Shown here piece by piece: positions 17,572 through 26,891 of a stretch of DNA of 64,000 nt (position 1 is its first letter; every line of letters begins with the position of its first letter). Location of the stretch: assembly GCF_013607485.1 (NCBI RefSeq), contig NZ_SCHP01000006.1, forward strand, positions 1 to 64,000, written 5' to 3'. A model generated the notes under the pieces. The model was not told where the DNA came from. It searched no databases and saw nothing but the letters and a program-made list of their open reading frames with translations. The position numbers and the translations under genes are program-made. The DNA comes from Bombilactobacillus bombi. Lineage in GTDB: Bacteria > Bacillota > Bacilli > Lactobacillales > Lactobacillaceae.

Positions 17572-18627
17572 TTACTTAGTAATTACCATTTGATAAATAT
17601 CTTTAGCCAAATCAATTGTATTAGTCATTGCAGGATTATGTCGATTACTAAACAATATGACGGCATTTTTGCCATTATTCGCCATTACAAAAACCGTGTC
17701 AAAACCCTGTTCTACTCCATGGGCATAAAAATAATGGTTTTGGGCATCATTATAAACGCCACCATTATAACCGTTGCCTTGATTAGTGGGCGGCACCTGG
17801 CGATAAATCTGTAAAACTTTTTGCGGAACAATTTTTCCTTGTACAATAGCTGCTTGTAAATGGTAAAATTCCTGCACATTGGCATATAATTGTCCCGCTC
17901 CTAATTCAAAATCTAAGCGTTGAGTATCTAATGTCAAAGGATTAGTATAATTAGCTGGTTGTTCTTGGACATCATAACCCGTAGTATGATAGGGATTAAG
18001 TTCATAATTATCATCTACATTAGTATTTTTTAAATGTAAGGGCTGTTTAAAATAGCGATTAAATAATTCTTGATAAGAACAATGGTTAACTTTTGCCAAA
18101 ATCCGTGCTAATAAAATATAGTTAACATCACTGTAATGCCAACGATTAACATAATTTTTATCAAATCTTGTAGCGTGATTAAGATAATAATCTAATCGTT
18201 TGGTAGACAAATTGGTGGACGTTTTATTAGATAATACCAAACCAGATTGCATTTGCATTAAGTGTTTTAAAGTCAAATTGGCACTATAAGGAATGTTAGG
18301 AAAATAACTGTGTAAAGAGTCACTTAATTTGAGCTTATGTTGCGTTTGTGCTTTTATTAAGAGAGTAGCAGTTATGGACTTTTCCAAAGAAGCTAGCTGA
18401 TAGACTGATTTACTAGTATTAAGGCGTCTTTGCTCATAGTCTGCGTAACCAAAATTATTTTTTTGCCAGATTTTCCCATGCTTGATAATTAATAAACTCC
18501 CACTATACTGATTGTGCTTGAGCAATTTAACAATTGTCTTTTGCGTACTGGCAGTAGCCACATGGGAACTAGTACCTATAAAAAGTAATAAGAATAAAAT
18601 GCTACATATTGTTCGAAGTGTTTTCAA
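17572..18627 (-). CDS. Exported serine hydrolase, beta-lactamase/class C-type (S12 family)
   Basis: The frame opens at a TTG at 18642, but GGAG at 18634-18639 region is 9 bases ahead of TTG 18625-18627, which gives 351 residues. A signal peptide (hydrophobic LFLLLFIGTSSHVATA) comes first. The domain has SLEK as the SxxK serine motif (YQLASLEKSI), HYSDVNY as the second motif and AHGVEQGF as the third. Such proteins are D-Ala peptidases, esterases or cell-wall-related hydrolases in lactobacilli; true beta-lactamase activity is unlikely. Isolated gene, convergent with pepC. Confidence 0.8.
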   Translation of the reverse strand: MKTLRTICSILFLLLFIGTSSHVATASTQKTIVKLLKHNQYSGSLLIIKHGKIWQKNNFGYADYEQRRLNTSKSVYQLASLEKSITATLLIKAQTQHKLKLSDSLHSYFPNIPYSANLTLKHLMQMQSGLVLSNKTSTNLSTKRLDYYLNHATRFDKNYVNRWHYSDVNYILLARILAKVNHCSYQELFNRYFKQPLHLKNTNVDDNYELNPYHTTGYDVQEQPANYTNPLTLDTQRLDFELGAGQLYANVQEFYHLQAAIVQGKIVPQKVLQIYRQVPPTNQGNGYNGGVYNDAQNHYFYAHGVEQGFDTVFVMANNGKNAVILFSNRHNPAMTNTIDLAKDIYQMVITK

Positions 18628-18705
18628 CTTTATTATCTCCAAATTTTCTGCATTTCATGATAGCATGTTTTTACTTGAATAACAGCAGCTACTGCGAGGT
18701 TTTTC

Positions 18706-18714
18706 TGCTATAAT
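18706..18714 (+). promoter_or_regulatory. Extended -10 promoter ahead of kup
   Basis: TGCTATAAT is a perfect extended -10 element; no good -35 box is seen 17 bp upstream. A leader of roughly 85 bases separates it from the kup start. I looked for a c-di-AMP (ydaO-type) riboswitch in that leader and did not see one. Confidence 0.55.
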
Positions 18715-18805
18715 GCAAGATGAAGTTAAAGAGTGTGGTTGCATTTCTCGCATTAATATGTTAAATATATCAACATTATAATAATTGGAGAAGAGTACGG
18801 ATAAA

Positions 18806-20881
18806 ATGAAAAGGCAAAATTCTTTAGGTTCCAAAAAAAGCCTCAATAGTAAACTGACCCTTGGTGGCATTTTAGTCGCTTTAGGGGTGGTTTATGGTGA
18901 TATTGGAACTTCCCCTATGTATACGATGTCCTCTTTGGTTGCTGGAAATGGCGGCCTAGGCCATATTTCTACAGACTTTATTTTGGGCAGTGTATCTTTA
19001 ATTTTTTGGACATTAACAATTATCACTACGACAAAATACGTCCTAATCGCCTTAAGAGCCGATAACAATGGTGAAGGTGGTATTTTTGCTTTATATACTT
19101 TAGTACGTAAAAAAGCAAAATGGCTGATTATTCCAGCAATGATCGGAGGAGCCACATTCTTATCCGATGGAATGATGACGCCGGCTGTAACTGTGACGAC
19201 AGCTGTAGAAGGTCTTAAAGGCATTAATATCGGTAATCATGTTTTAATTAGTAACCAGCATACAGTAGTTATAGTTGCTATTGTTATTTTATCATGTTTA
19301 TTTTTTATTCAACGCTTTGGTACTGAAGCCTTAGGACGAGCTTTTGGTCCGATTATGATGCTTTGGTTTACCAGCTTAGCAATTGCAGGTTTATATCGTT
19401 TAGCAGGCGATTGGAGCTTTTTACGCGCTTTAAATCCCTATTATGCTATAAAAACTTTGCTCAGCTCAGAAAATAAAAACGGAATTTTTATTTTAGGCAG
19501 TATTTTCTTGGCAACTACTGGTGCAGAGGCCTTATATTCTGATATGGGCCATGTAGGACGAAGTAATATTTATGGTAGTTGGCCTTATGTTAAAATTTGT
19601 TTGTTGATTAATTATTTGGGTCAAGGCGTGTGGTTAAATCAAATTAAGGGATTAAGCTCATATCAAAAAATCAATTCCTTAAATCCCTTTTTTGAAATGG
19701 TCCCTGCACAATTTCGCTTAGCAATGACAATTATTGCCACTTTAGCAGCTATTATTGCTTCCCAATCACTAATTTCAGGTTCTTATACACTAGTATCAGA
19801 AGCTACTAAATTAAAATTATTACCACGTTTGCGAATGATTTATCCTACTAATTTTAAGGGTCAACTTTACATTCCCGCGGTCAATAATATTATTTGGATA
19901 TTGTGTATCTCAATTGTTTTGTACTTTAAAACCTCGGAAAAAATGGCTGGAGCTTATGGCCTAGTTATTACAATTACCATGTTAATGACTACAGTTTTGT
20001 TGAATGCGTGGCTGTCAACGACTAAGCGTAATCCTGTGCTTTCCAAAATTATCATTATCTTTTTCTTAGCAATTGAATCTATTTTCTTAATCTCAAATAG
20101 TGTGAAGTTCTTTGAAGGTGGATATGTTACTTTCACGATTGCCTGTGTTTTAATCATGATTATGATTATTTGGCAATACGGCGAATTACTCAAAAATGAT
20201 AATACTTTTCATCGGGAATACGTTTCTTTATTGGCTTATAAAAAACAGTTGAAAGAGTTAAGTGAAGATGAATCATTACCTCTTTATACTACTAATTTAG
20301 TTTATTTAACCAAAATTCATGATGGCTTTAAAATTAAAAAGGACATCTTATATTCTATTTTAGATAAAAGGCCTAAACGAGCTAAAGTTTATTGGTTTGT
20401 TACTGTCAATGTTACTGATAAACCCTATACTACGGCATATAGTGTAGATACCTTTGGCACTGACTACATGGTTAATGTACAATTATATTTAGGCTTTAGA
20501 ATGGAACAAAAAGTTAACTTCTTCCTACGCCAAATTGTTAACGAAATGATGATTAAAGGCGAGCTGCCGCGCCAACCACAAACTTATACCACTATTCCTG
20601 ATCGAAGCGTTGGAGATTTTTCCTTTGTAATTATTCAAGAAGTTTTATCACCCGATACTCAGCTGGATAATCTGAAGAAAAATATTATTCAAGCTCGCTT
20701 ATGGCTGCAGCGATATACCGTTACTCCTGCTATTTGGTTTGGCTTATCTTACAGCGATGTCGTTGTCGAACGCGTACCGCTAACCTTAGGGCAGTTGCGT
20801 TCTGATAAGTTACGCTTAGTTCAGCGTGAGCCCTTGATTAAATATGATGATGTTGACAACAGCGATGAGGATGACGACTAA
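18806..20881 (+). CDS. kup: Potassium uptake protein Kup (KUP/HAK/KT family)
   Basis: 691 residues from the ATG; a TTG at 18785 would add seven. Signature GVVYGDIGTSPMYTM near the first helix, then about twelve membrane spans to roughly residue 450 and a long cytosolic C-terminal domain. The protein is a proton-coupled K+ importer, regulated by c-di-AMP in several Lactobacillales. The C terminus is acidic (DDVDNSDEDDD). It is a single gene with its own promoter and a bidirectional terminator shared with gpmA. Confidence 0.95.
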   Translation: MKRQNSLGSKKSLNSKLTLGGILVALGVVYGDIGTSPMYTMSSLVAGNGGLGHISTDFILGSVSLIFWTLTIITTTKYVLIALRADNNGEGGIFALYTLVRKKAKWLIIPAMIGGATFLSDGMMTPAVTVTTAVEGLKGINIGNHVLISNQHTVVIVAIVILSCLFFIQRFGTEALGRAFGPIMMLWFTSLAIAGLYRLAGDWSFLRALNPYYAIKTLLSSENKNGIFILGSIFLATTGAEALYSDMGHVGRSNIYGSWPYVKICLLINYLGQGVWLNQIKGLSSYQKINSLNPFFEMVPAQFRLAMTIIATLAAIIASQSLISGSYTLVSEATKLKLLPRLRMIYPTNFKGQLYIPAVNNIIWILCISIVLYFKTSEKMAGAYGLVITITMLMTTVLLNAWLSTTKRNPVLSKIIIIFFLAIESIFLISNSVKFFEGGYVTFTIACVLIMIMIIWQYGELLKNDNTFHREYVSLLAYKKQLKELSEDESLPLYTTNLVYLTKIHDGFKIKKDILYSILDKRPKRAKVYWFVTVNVTDKPYTTAYSVDTFGTDYMVNVQLYLGFRMEQKVNFFLRQIVNEMMIKGELPRQPQTYTTIPDRSVGDFSFVIIQEVLSPDTQLDNLKKNIIQARLWLQRYTVTPAIWFGLSYSDVVVERVPLTLGQLRSDKLRLVQREPLIKYDDVDNSDEDDD

Positions 20882-20912
20882 ATTAAAATATTAACTTAAG
20901 TTACTTTCCACA

Positions 20913-20952
20913 CTAAAAAAGCCGCAGCTCTTAATTGAGTTCGGCTTTTTTA
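20913..20952. terminator. Bidirectional terminator between kup and gpmA
   Basis: CTAAAAAAGCCG and CGGCTTTTTTAG arms around a 16-base loop, with A- and U-runs on both sides. Confidence 0.9.
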
Positions 20953-20961
20953 GTATAGAAA

Positions 20962-21642
20962 CTACTCGTCCAAGATTTGTTTATTTAAAATTTGTAAGTG
21001 CTGGTCGAGTTGATAAATAATAGGCTGTGCATTGCCTACTTCTACTCCATCAATATCTTCATCACTGATATCTTCTAAATATTTAATTAAAGCGCGTAAA
21101 GTACTGCCATGAGCGACAATTAATTGATTTTTTCCTTCCAGAAGCTGCGGTACAATATGATCTTGAAAGTAAGGAACAGTACGCTTTAAGGCCATCGCCA
21201 AACTTTCAGAACGTGGTAAAATACTTTGAGGCCATTGCTGATAAGCACGAAGATGTGTATCTACCTGCCTTAATTGAGGGGGGACGCTGTTATAACTACG
21301 TCGCCACAAAGCAACTTGATCAGCACCAAATTTTTGTCGTGTATAATCTTTATTTAATCCCCGCAAAGCTCCATAATGACGCTCATTTAGCCGCCACGAC
21401 TTATAAATAGGAATATCAAGGGCATGACACTGCTCTTGAATCAAGTAAGCTGTAATAATTGCGCGCCGTAAAACGGAAGTATGCACTCCCGCAAAGAAAA
21501 TTTGATGTTTTTTTAAAATCTTTCCAGCAGCTACTGCCTGTTGGCGTCCTTGGGCAGTTAAGTCTACATCTGACCATCCAGTATATTCATTTTTAGCATT
21601 CGCAATACTTTGTCCATGTCTAACTAAAATCAACTTAACCAT
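20962..21642 (-). CDS. gpmA: 2,3-bisphosphoglycerate-dependent phosphoglycerate mutase
   Basis: 226 residues. LILVRHGQSIANAKNEYTGW holds Arg8-His9, the phospho-histidine site; RLNERHYGALRGLNK and LIVAHGSTLRALIKYLE are the other active-site blocks. It interconverts 3- and 2-phosphoglycerate in glycolysis. Compared with the usual sequence the IPTG/GVPL-like loop is replaced by DISDEDIDGVEVGNAQPI, and QSIANAK differs from the common QSEWN, so a paralogue with altered use is possible; another copy could exist elsewhere. Confidence 0.87.
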   Translation of the reverse strand: MVKLILVRHGQSIANAKNEYTGWSDVDLTAQGRQQAVAAGKILKKHQIFFAGVHTSVLRRAIITAYLIQEQCHALDIPIYKSWRLNERHYGALRGLNKDYTRQKFGADQVALWRRSYNSVPPQLRQVDTHLRAYQQWPQSILPRSESLAMALKRTVPYFQDHIVPQLLEGKNQLIVAHGSTLRALIKYLEDISDEDIDGVEVGNAQPIIYQLDQHLQILNKQILDE

Positions 21643-21658
21643 TATCTTATTTACCTGC

Positions 21659-22600
21659 TTAAAATAATCTCATTACAATGTTCATCAAAATAGGAACCAC
21701 TACTAGACTTAAAGCCGTGGTTGCAGTAACCATGACTGCAGCGTAATCCGAATCAGCGTGGTAAAGTTTGGCTACTACAGGAGCATTAGTCATGACTGGC
21801 ATTGCTGCTTGCAAAACAAATACTTGTTTCATAATATTAGGTACAGGAGCAGCAAATACCAAAATAAAAGTTAAAAATGGCGCCAATATAAAGCGGCCAA
21901 AACAAATACCAAACATATCCCAAGAAACATGAATATTACTAATACCTACTTGAGCTAATTTCATACCAATGAAAAACATAGATAAAGGAATGGTTAAGCT
22001 GCCGATGTACTTAGTATCAGACATTAAAAAATCGGGTAATTTCCAATTTAAAATTACCAACAGCACCCCAAACATAAAACCTAATAGTGGCGGGGAAAAG
22101 ATTTTTTTAAGGATTGCTAAAATACTCATTTTTTGTTTGGCATCACCATCGCGGCGGATTAAATACACTCCTAAGGTCCAAAAAAAAGTCGTATTAGCCA
22201 TATAATATATTAAAACATAAGGCACACTGGCCTTCCCAAATAAGGCCATATTTACAGGTAAACCGACAAAAACTGTATTGGAATTGGAAAACATCGATTT
22301 AAATAAGCCCCGATGATTGGGGTCAATGTGTAAAATAAACTGAACCCCATAAGAGACCAAAAATAATAAAGTCATTGATAAAATTGGAAATTTCAGATCT
22401 GGAAAAATTTGAAAAAGTTCTCCCCGGGAAAATTTCGAAGTGATAGTATTAATCATATAACAAGGTAAAGCTACTTGAGTAACTAATTTAGAAGTAATCT
22501 GGCTATAGCGCTCATCAAACCATCCTACTTGGGTGAGAGCATACCCTACAAGAATCATAACTAAAATAATCAGGACACCGCTAATACTATGAAATAACAT
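21659..22600 (-). CDS. AEC-family (auxin efflux carrier-type) transporter
   Basis: 313 residues from the ATG that follows AGAGG by eight bases; the frame is open 7 codons further. Ten hydrophobic helices in two five-helix halves, with family features VGLPVNMALFG and QAAMPVMTNAPVVA. Bacterial members carry malate or other organic acids; the substrate here cannot be told. It ends 16 bases from the start of gpmA, so they may be co-transcribed. Confidence 0.88.
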   Translation of the reverse strand: MLFHSISGVLIILVMILVGYALTQVGWFDERYSQITSKLVTQVALPCYMINTITSKFSRGELFQIFPDLKFPILSMTLLFLVSYGVQFILHIDPNHRGLFKSMFSNSNTVFVGLPVNMALFGKASVPYVLIYYMANTTFFWTLGVYLIRRDGDAKQKMSILAILKKIFSPPLLGFMFGVLLVILNWKLPDFLMSDTKYIGSLTIPLSMFFIGMKLAQVGISNIHVSWDMFGICFGRFILAPFLTFILVFAAPVPNIMKQVFVLQAAMPVMTNAPVVAKLYHADSDYAAVMVTATTALSLVVVPILMNIVMRLF

Positions 22601-22703
22601 ATCTTCAACCTCTGTTAACACAATCTTTGCTTTTATGTTACCATTAATCTAGTGAATTTTCAGAAATTTTATTCTCTTACAATAATAAGTTGGTGAATAT
22701 TTA

Positions 22704-23294
22704 ATGCAAACTTGGAAAAAGTTGCGCACAAAATTTAAAAATAAACTTAAAAAAAATGCTTATCCCTTGTCAATTTTGGGCGGATTATTCCTTACCGTGA
22801 TTATACTGACGTACATAATTGCCAACGTCGTTTGGATCAACGGTGAGGTTCGAGGTAAATCTATGCAGCCTAATTTTTACAATGGTGACCGTTTCTTTGC
22901 TGCGCCGAATGCCGCTATTCATCGAGGTGATATCTTGGTGATTGATCCTCCCGGTTCAGTACAAGATAAACCCTTTATTAAACGTGTAATTGGTTTACCC
23001 GGTGATCAGATAACTTTTAAAAATGACGTCACTTATATTAATGGCAAAGCAATTAATGAACCTTATTTAGATCCTTATAAAGCCCGTTTACAGCCAGGAC
23101 AATTATTAACACCTAATTTTTCGTTACAAACTTCTTTTGGTACTAAAAAAGTCCCCGCTAACTCTTACTTTGTTTTAGGGGACAACCGCCGCCAGTCTGT
23201 AGATAGCCGAGTTTTTGGCTTTGTTACACACGATCGCGTTATTGGTGTGGTAAAAATGCGTTTTTGGCCTTTAAATCGGGTTACTTTTTATTAG
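22704..23294 (+). CDS. lepB: Signal peptidase I
   Basis: 196 residues, one N-terminal membrane span (about 22-44) then the exported catalytic domain. Ser53 in RGKSMQPNF is the nucleophile and Lys93 in PFIKRVIGLPGDQ the general base; the LGDNRRQSVDSRVFG box follows near 158-172. It removes signal peptides from Sec substrates. Its last 14 bases overlap the convergent CDF gene. Confidence 0.95.
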   Translation: MQTWKKLRTKFKNKLKKNAYPLSILGGLFLTVIILTYIIANVVWINGEVRGKSMQPNFYNGDRFFAAPNAAIHRGDILVIDPPGSVQDKPFIKRVIGLPGDQITFKNDVTYINGKAINEPYLDPYKARLQPGQLLTPNFSLQTSFGTKKVPANSYFVLGDNRRQSVDSRVFGFVTHDRVIGVVKMRFWPLNRVTFY

Positions 23295-24192
23295 CTTGAT
23301 GCTGATAAACAAGATGTTCATGAATGCCGCGCTGACATTCTGCTTGAATTGTGACATGATTAATGCCAAATTGCTGACTTAACAGTTTTTCTATCTTTTG
23401 ATAGAGGCTTTCTAATTGCGCCATGGTTTCAGTAGAGCGCACATTAATATGAGCATCAAAAGCAATTAAATTTTCGTCAATTCGCCATAAGTGCACATGA
23501 TGAACATTTACTATTTCAGGTAATTGCAACAGCGTTTTTTGAACTTGTTCTAATTCAATATCAGGGCTAGCTTCCATTAAGATTGAGACTGTTTGTTTAA
23601 TTACTTCAAATGATTCCTTCATAATCCAAGCCGCAGTTATTAACGTCAGTAAAGGATCTACCCATGTCCAATTGAACATATTAATTAGTACAGCGGCCAC
23701 TAATACACCTAGTGAAGACAAAGTGTCTGCTGCCATATGTAAAAAAGTGGCTTTGATATTAAGATTATGGTGAGCAGCATTTTGCATCACCAGCATCGAC
23801 AACAAATTGGCTGCGACACCGACTATAGAAACCAAAAGCATAATGCCGCCGTTAACTAATTGTGGATGTCCCAAACGTTTAATGCCTTCAAAAATCAAGA
23901 TTAGCGTAATCGCAATTAAAATAGCCGAATTCACAAAAGCCGCTAAGATTTCTGCACGCTGATAGCCAAATGTTTGGCGTTCATTACTATTTTTTTTACT
24001 AATTATGTGTGCTATAAACGATAAAACCACAGATAAAGTGTCTTCCATATTATGAAAGCCATCTGAAATTAAGCCAAGGCTGCCCGAAATAATTCCCCCT
24101 ACAAACTCCACTATGGTAATAGCGGCATTTAAAGCAGTCACTAAGGCAAATTTACTATCAGATAAATTGGTTGTGGAATGTTGGTCCTTCAT
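23281..24192 (-). CDS. Cation diffusion facilitator (CzcD-type zinc/metal exporter)
   Basis: 303 residues from the ATG preceded by AGAGGTGAT; seven more codons are open upstream. Six membrane helices, metal-site motifs SDGFHNMEDT and HMAADTLSSLG (the HxxxD pairs of helices II and V), then a cytosolic ferredoxin-like C-terminal domain with NVHHVHLWRID. Exports Zn2+ or related divalent cations in exchange for protons. It stands alone. Confidence 0.92.
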   Translation of the reverse strand: MKDQHSTTNLSDSKFALVTALNAAITIVEFVGGIISGSLGLISDGFHNMEDTLSVVLSFIAHIISKKNSNERQTFGYQRAEILAAFVNSAILIAITLILIFEGIKRLGHPQLVNGGIMLLVSIVGVAANLLSMLVMQNAAHHNLNIKATFLHMAADTLSSLGVLVAAVLINMFNWTWVDPLLTLITAAWIMKESFEVIKQTVSILMEASPDIELEQVQKTLLQLPEIVNVHHVHLWRIDENLIAFDAHINVRSTETMAQLESLYQKIEKLLSQQFGINHVTIQAECQRGIHEHLVYQHQANKK

Positions 24193-24374
24193 GATAATCA
24201 CCTCTTCATTCATTTTCTAGCTTGATTTTAGGCTAACTTAACTTTTAATGCAATATCATCATCTTAAAAAGATTATCCTAGACAATTAAAAGTTGAGTAT
24301 CCATTGTACATTAGTCAAGTTTCAACTTTTTATTAAAGCGAAGAATCAATTTTATGTTGGGGAGAATTGTGAAG
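24193..24374. other. Intergenic region upstream of the CDF gene with an imperfect inverted repeat
   Basis: AAAAGTTGA (near 24287) and TCAACTTTT (near 24321) are exact inverted arms about 25 bases apart. They could be a hairpin or a repressor site for the metal exporter. No gene is visible. Confidence 0.3.
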
Positions 24375-24415
24375 CCAAAATAAAAGACCAAGGCAAAAAT
24401 CCCTCGGCCTTGATC
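24375..24415 (-). terminator. Terminator of the 69-residue small protein gene
   Basis: On the minus strand GATCAAGGC and GCCTTGGTC pair (one wobble) around CGAGGGATTTTT, then TTTTATTTT follows. Confidence 0.8.
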
Positions 24416-24470
24416 TATATTAGAATCATCTTAATTGACTAGCTATTTAAATTACATACACTTATTTAAA

Positions 24471-24680
24471 TTAACGAATTGATTTGACTGCTACTTTGAT
24501 TGGCTGCTGTAGGTCTAGCGTATCACGATAATTAGTTTGTACTAATTGTTTCATATGGGCAGCGGCTTCACGTTTGGACACATTATGACATACACGCTTA
24601 GTTACTACTTGTTCACCAGAAATGCTGCTAAACATCCCTACTACTTCGTAATCACATACTCGACGACCAGTAAACAACAT
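24471..24680 (-). CDS. Small protein of unknown function (69 aa)
   Basis: Not a family I recognise. It begins MLFTGRRVCDYEVVGMF, has two cysteines (9 and 31), no membrane span or signal peptide, and mixed charge. GGAGGAATAAGCT gives a strong ribosome binding site before the ATG and a rho-independent terminator lies about 55 bases past the stop, so it is a monocistronic, probably well-expressed gene. Neighbours (metal exporter downstream, a cell-surface-type protein divergent) do not suggest a role. Confidence 0.7.
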   Translation of the reverse strand: MLFTGRRVCDYEVVGMFSSISGEQVVTKRVCHNVSKREAAAHMKQLVQTNYRDTLDLQQPIKVAVKSIR

Positions 24681-24857
24681 AGCTTATTCCTCCATTATTA
24701 CATCAATTTCTTACAACCAAACAGTTATATCACTTTTATTATCTAAATTCAATATTAATTTCATTTTAATTGTTAAAATTTTGCTTTGTTTTGTTCTGAG
24801 CCCTTTAATTACGTGTCAAAATTGTATATATTAAATATAAGGTGAGGAGGTTTCAGC

Positions 24858-25994
24858 ATGCCTAATCGAAATTCCCAAAATCAACATCATTTTAAAACTA
24901 GAAAAAATAATCAACCATCACAAAATTCCACAGCAACACCCAATAATTTTTCAGGACAGCCTTGGTCAGCTAACAATAATCTGCAACAACCATTGAATTC
25001 TTTCAATTCAGCTGAAGCAACGCCTAATAGTAACAAGCAACAGCCGACTTTTGTACCACCACGCTCAGAGCCAACTCCAATTAAAAGCCTTGCCCCAACA
25101 ACTAACAAATCCCGTTTTACTACCCATCAACAAAACCAGCGGCCTACTCAGCCCACACAGCCTCCCCAACAACCCATTAACTATAACAATCAACAGAACT
25201 TGACTGAAACTGCAACTAAACCGCCCTATCCATCTAATAAACAGCCACATTACCAGCCTAATCCTCCAGTTGTTAAACAGCAAAATCTACAGCGTAATGC
25301 GCAAGATAAAAATACCAGTTTTTGGAAACGGCCTGTGGTTTGGATCCTAAGTGCTATTATCATCATAGTTGGAGTTAGCCTAGGGTTATATGTATGGCTT
25401 CAACCTACTAAAAAAACAACAGCACCTACTACTGCAACTCCTCCTAAAACTGAACAAACTCTTACATCGCCTAAAAAAGCATTAAAACATAAAAAAGTTA
25501 AACCCATTAAAGATATTCACAAACAGCAAAAGAGTTTGCAAGCTAATAAAAAAGCTGCTCAGCCACCAGCACGAGATTGGAAAAACTCTGGATCTTATGA
25601 TGATATGAAGTATGATACTGATGATTTTACTATTCAGTTGAATAATTCTTCTGATGGAGTTAAATTAATCCCTGATACTAATAATAAACCAGCATTATTC
25701 ATTGAATATACCTTTATCAACAAAAGTAAGGAGCCCCAAAAACCGGCTACGATTGTGAGTGAAGATTTGCAGTTGAAACAAAACGATCAACTCTTATCAG
25801 CAACTACTCCTGCCGCTGACAACCATGATGCACAAGATAAGTTGAATATGGCTCAACAAGAAGTCGCTCCGGGGCAAAAGGTTGATACGGCCATGATGTC
25901 TTCTATTAATGACACTAAGAGCACAATTTCGATGTACTTTATGGATTTAAAGAACCATCAATTACTCAATACCAATCAACCTTTTAAGCTGTAA
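24858..25994 (+). CDS. Single-span membrane protein with disordered N-terminal region and DUF5067-like C-terminal domain
   Basis: 378 residues. Residues 1-150 are low-complexity, rich in Pro, Gln, Asn and Thr; a membrane span follows (PVVWILSAIIIIVGVSLGLYVW, about 157-177), then a Lys/Thr/Pro linker and a C-terminal domain (about 245-378) with FIEYTFINKSKEPQ and VAPGQKVDTAMM, features typical of the DUF5067 beta-sandwich found in lactobacillar surface proteins. With positive residues before the span and the domain after it, the C-terminal domain should be outside. GAGGAGG sets the start. Function unknown; lipoproteins with this domain are often near cell-envelope genes. The domain call is from recollection of its pattern. 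Confidence 0.75.
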   Translation: MPNRNSQNQHHFKTRKNNQPSQNSTATPNNFSGQPWSANNNLQQPLNSFNSAEATPNSNKQQPTFVPPRSEPTPIKSLAPTTNKSRFTTHQQNQRPTQPTQPPQQPINYNNQQNLTETATKPPYPSNKQPHYQPNPPVVKQQNLQRNAQDKNTSFWKRPVVWILSAIIIIVGVSLGLYVWLQPTKKTTAPTTATPPKTEQTLTSPKKALKHKKVKPIKDIHKQQKSLQANKKAAQPPARDWKNSGSYDDMKYDTDDFTIQLNNSSDGVKLIPDTNNKPALFIEYTFINKSKEPQKPATIVSEDLQLKQNDQLLSATTPAADNHDAQDKLNMAQQEVAPGQKVDTAMMSSINDTKSTISMYFMDLKNHQLLNTNQPFKL

Positions 25995-26005
25995 GCTTAA
26001 ATTCT

Positions 26006-26045
26006 AATAAAAAATCCAGACAAAAATTGTCTGGATTTTTTATTA
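26006..26045. terminator. Bidirectional terminator after the DUF5067-like gene
   Basis: AATAAAAAATCCAGACA and TGTCTGGATTTTTTATT form a long near-perfect stem with flanking A and U runs, between two convergent genes. Confidence 0.92.
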
Positions 26046-26066
26046 TTGAATAATCTCATACATTAG

Positions 26067-26708
26067 CTAGTTATTTTCATCATCAACAATCTTTATCAAA
26101 TCTTGCGGATGTTGCAATTGATAATCTGCCTGCTTAAACTCAGGATTGTCTTTTGATCCCCATACTGCCCGAGCAAACCGGACATGAGCTGCATGTGCAC
26201 ATTGCTGATCATAAATTGCATCACCAACGTAAAGAGCATCAGAGGCGGGATTTTGTAACCTTTCTAACCCCTTTAAAATGGGGGCAGGATGAGGTTTGTG
26301 TTCTTTGGTATCTGAAGCTGTTATGACGGTCTGAAAATATTGTTCAAAGCCAAAATTCTTTACTTCATCATCAAATTCTGCCCGAGTTTTGGAGGTAACA
26401 ATCGCCAATGATAGTTGGCGTTGCTGTAATTGTTTTAATAAGTCCATAATGCCAGAGAAAATAGTAACACTTTGAAAGTTAGTCCGCATATTTTGTTCCC
26501 AACATTGTAAAATTTGCTCAGCTTCTTGGGGATTATCAGCAAAATCAGCAGCTACCTGTAAACCGGGAATTCCCAATGTATAAAATAGCTGTTCTGGTGT
26601 TACTGTAAGATTCTTTTTAGCTTTTAAAGCCTGTTGTAAGCCGGCTATTACTTGTTTTTCCGTATCTAATAATGTACCGTCAATATCAAATAATACTGCT
26701 TGAATCAT
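26067..26708 (-). CDS. HAD-superfamily phosphatase (phosphoglycolate-phosphatase/PpaX-like)
   Basis: 213 residues when started at the third ATG, six bases after GGAG. Motif I is VLFDIDGTLLDT (Asp8 and Asp10), motif II SLAIVTSKT, motif III with the Lys in TKEHKPHPAP and motif IV ALYVGDAIYDQ. A helical cap lies between motif I and II, the subfamily I arrangement of phosphoglycolate and pyrophosphate phosphatases. Substrate cannot be chosen. Confidence 0.85.
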   Translation of the reverse strand: MIQAVLFDIDGTLLDTEKQVIAGLQQALKAKKNLTVTPEQLFYTLGIPGLQVAADFADNPQEAEQILQCWEQNMRTNFQSVTIFSGIMDLLKQLQQRQLSLAIVTSKTRAEFDDEVKNFGFEQYFQTVITASDTKEHKPHPAPILKGLERLQNPASDALYVGDAIYDQQCAHAAHVRFARAVWGSKDNPEFKQADYQLQHPQDLIKIVDDENN

Positions 26709-26761
26709 CATTATCTCCATTCACCCATTATACTTTTAGTGTACCCAAAAACTTATTAAAA

Positions 26762-26811
26762 CAAAAGTACCAGATTTCAGTAGATAAAGCTACCTCCATC
26801 TGGTACTTTTG
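26762..26811 (-). terminator. Terminator of the aldo/keto reductase gene
   Basis: Perfect 14-bp arms CAAAAGTACCAGAT and ATCTGGTACTTTTG enclose a 22-base loop; on the minus strand TTTTGTTTTAATAAG follows. The long loop is unusual but position and U-run fit termination. Confidence 0.75.
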
Positions 26812-26891
26812 AATATCTTAATTGGAAACCTTCAAGATATTCGATGTAATAATACCAAATTTTTAATCACGAGTCACTAATATTACCAAAA

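Noticed and set aside
17572-18627. Beta-lactamase giving antibiotic resistance
   Set aside because: The SxxK/YxN-type motifs fit the wide S12 family, and lactobacillar members are generally peptidase- or esterase-like; nothing supports resistance.
18715-18805. c-di-AMP riboswitch ahead of kup
   Set aside because: The leader is too short and lacks the conserved purine-rich blocks of the ydaO type.
26762-26811. Large-loop inverted repeat as a mobile-element end
   Set aside because: It has a U-run and lies just after the aldo/keto reductase gene; a terminator explains it, and no target-site duplication or transposase is near.
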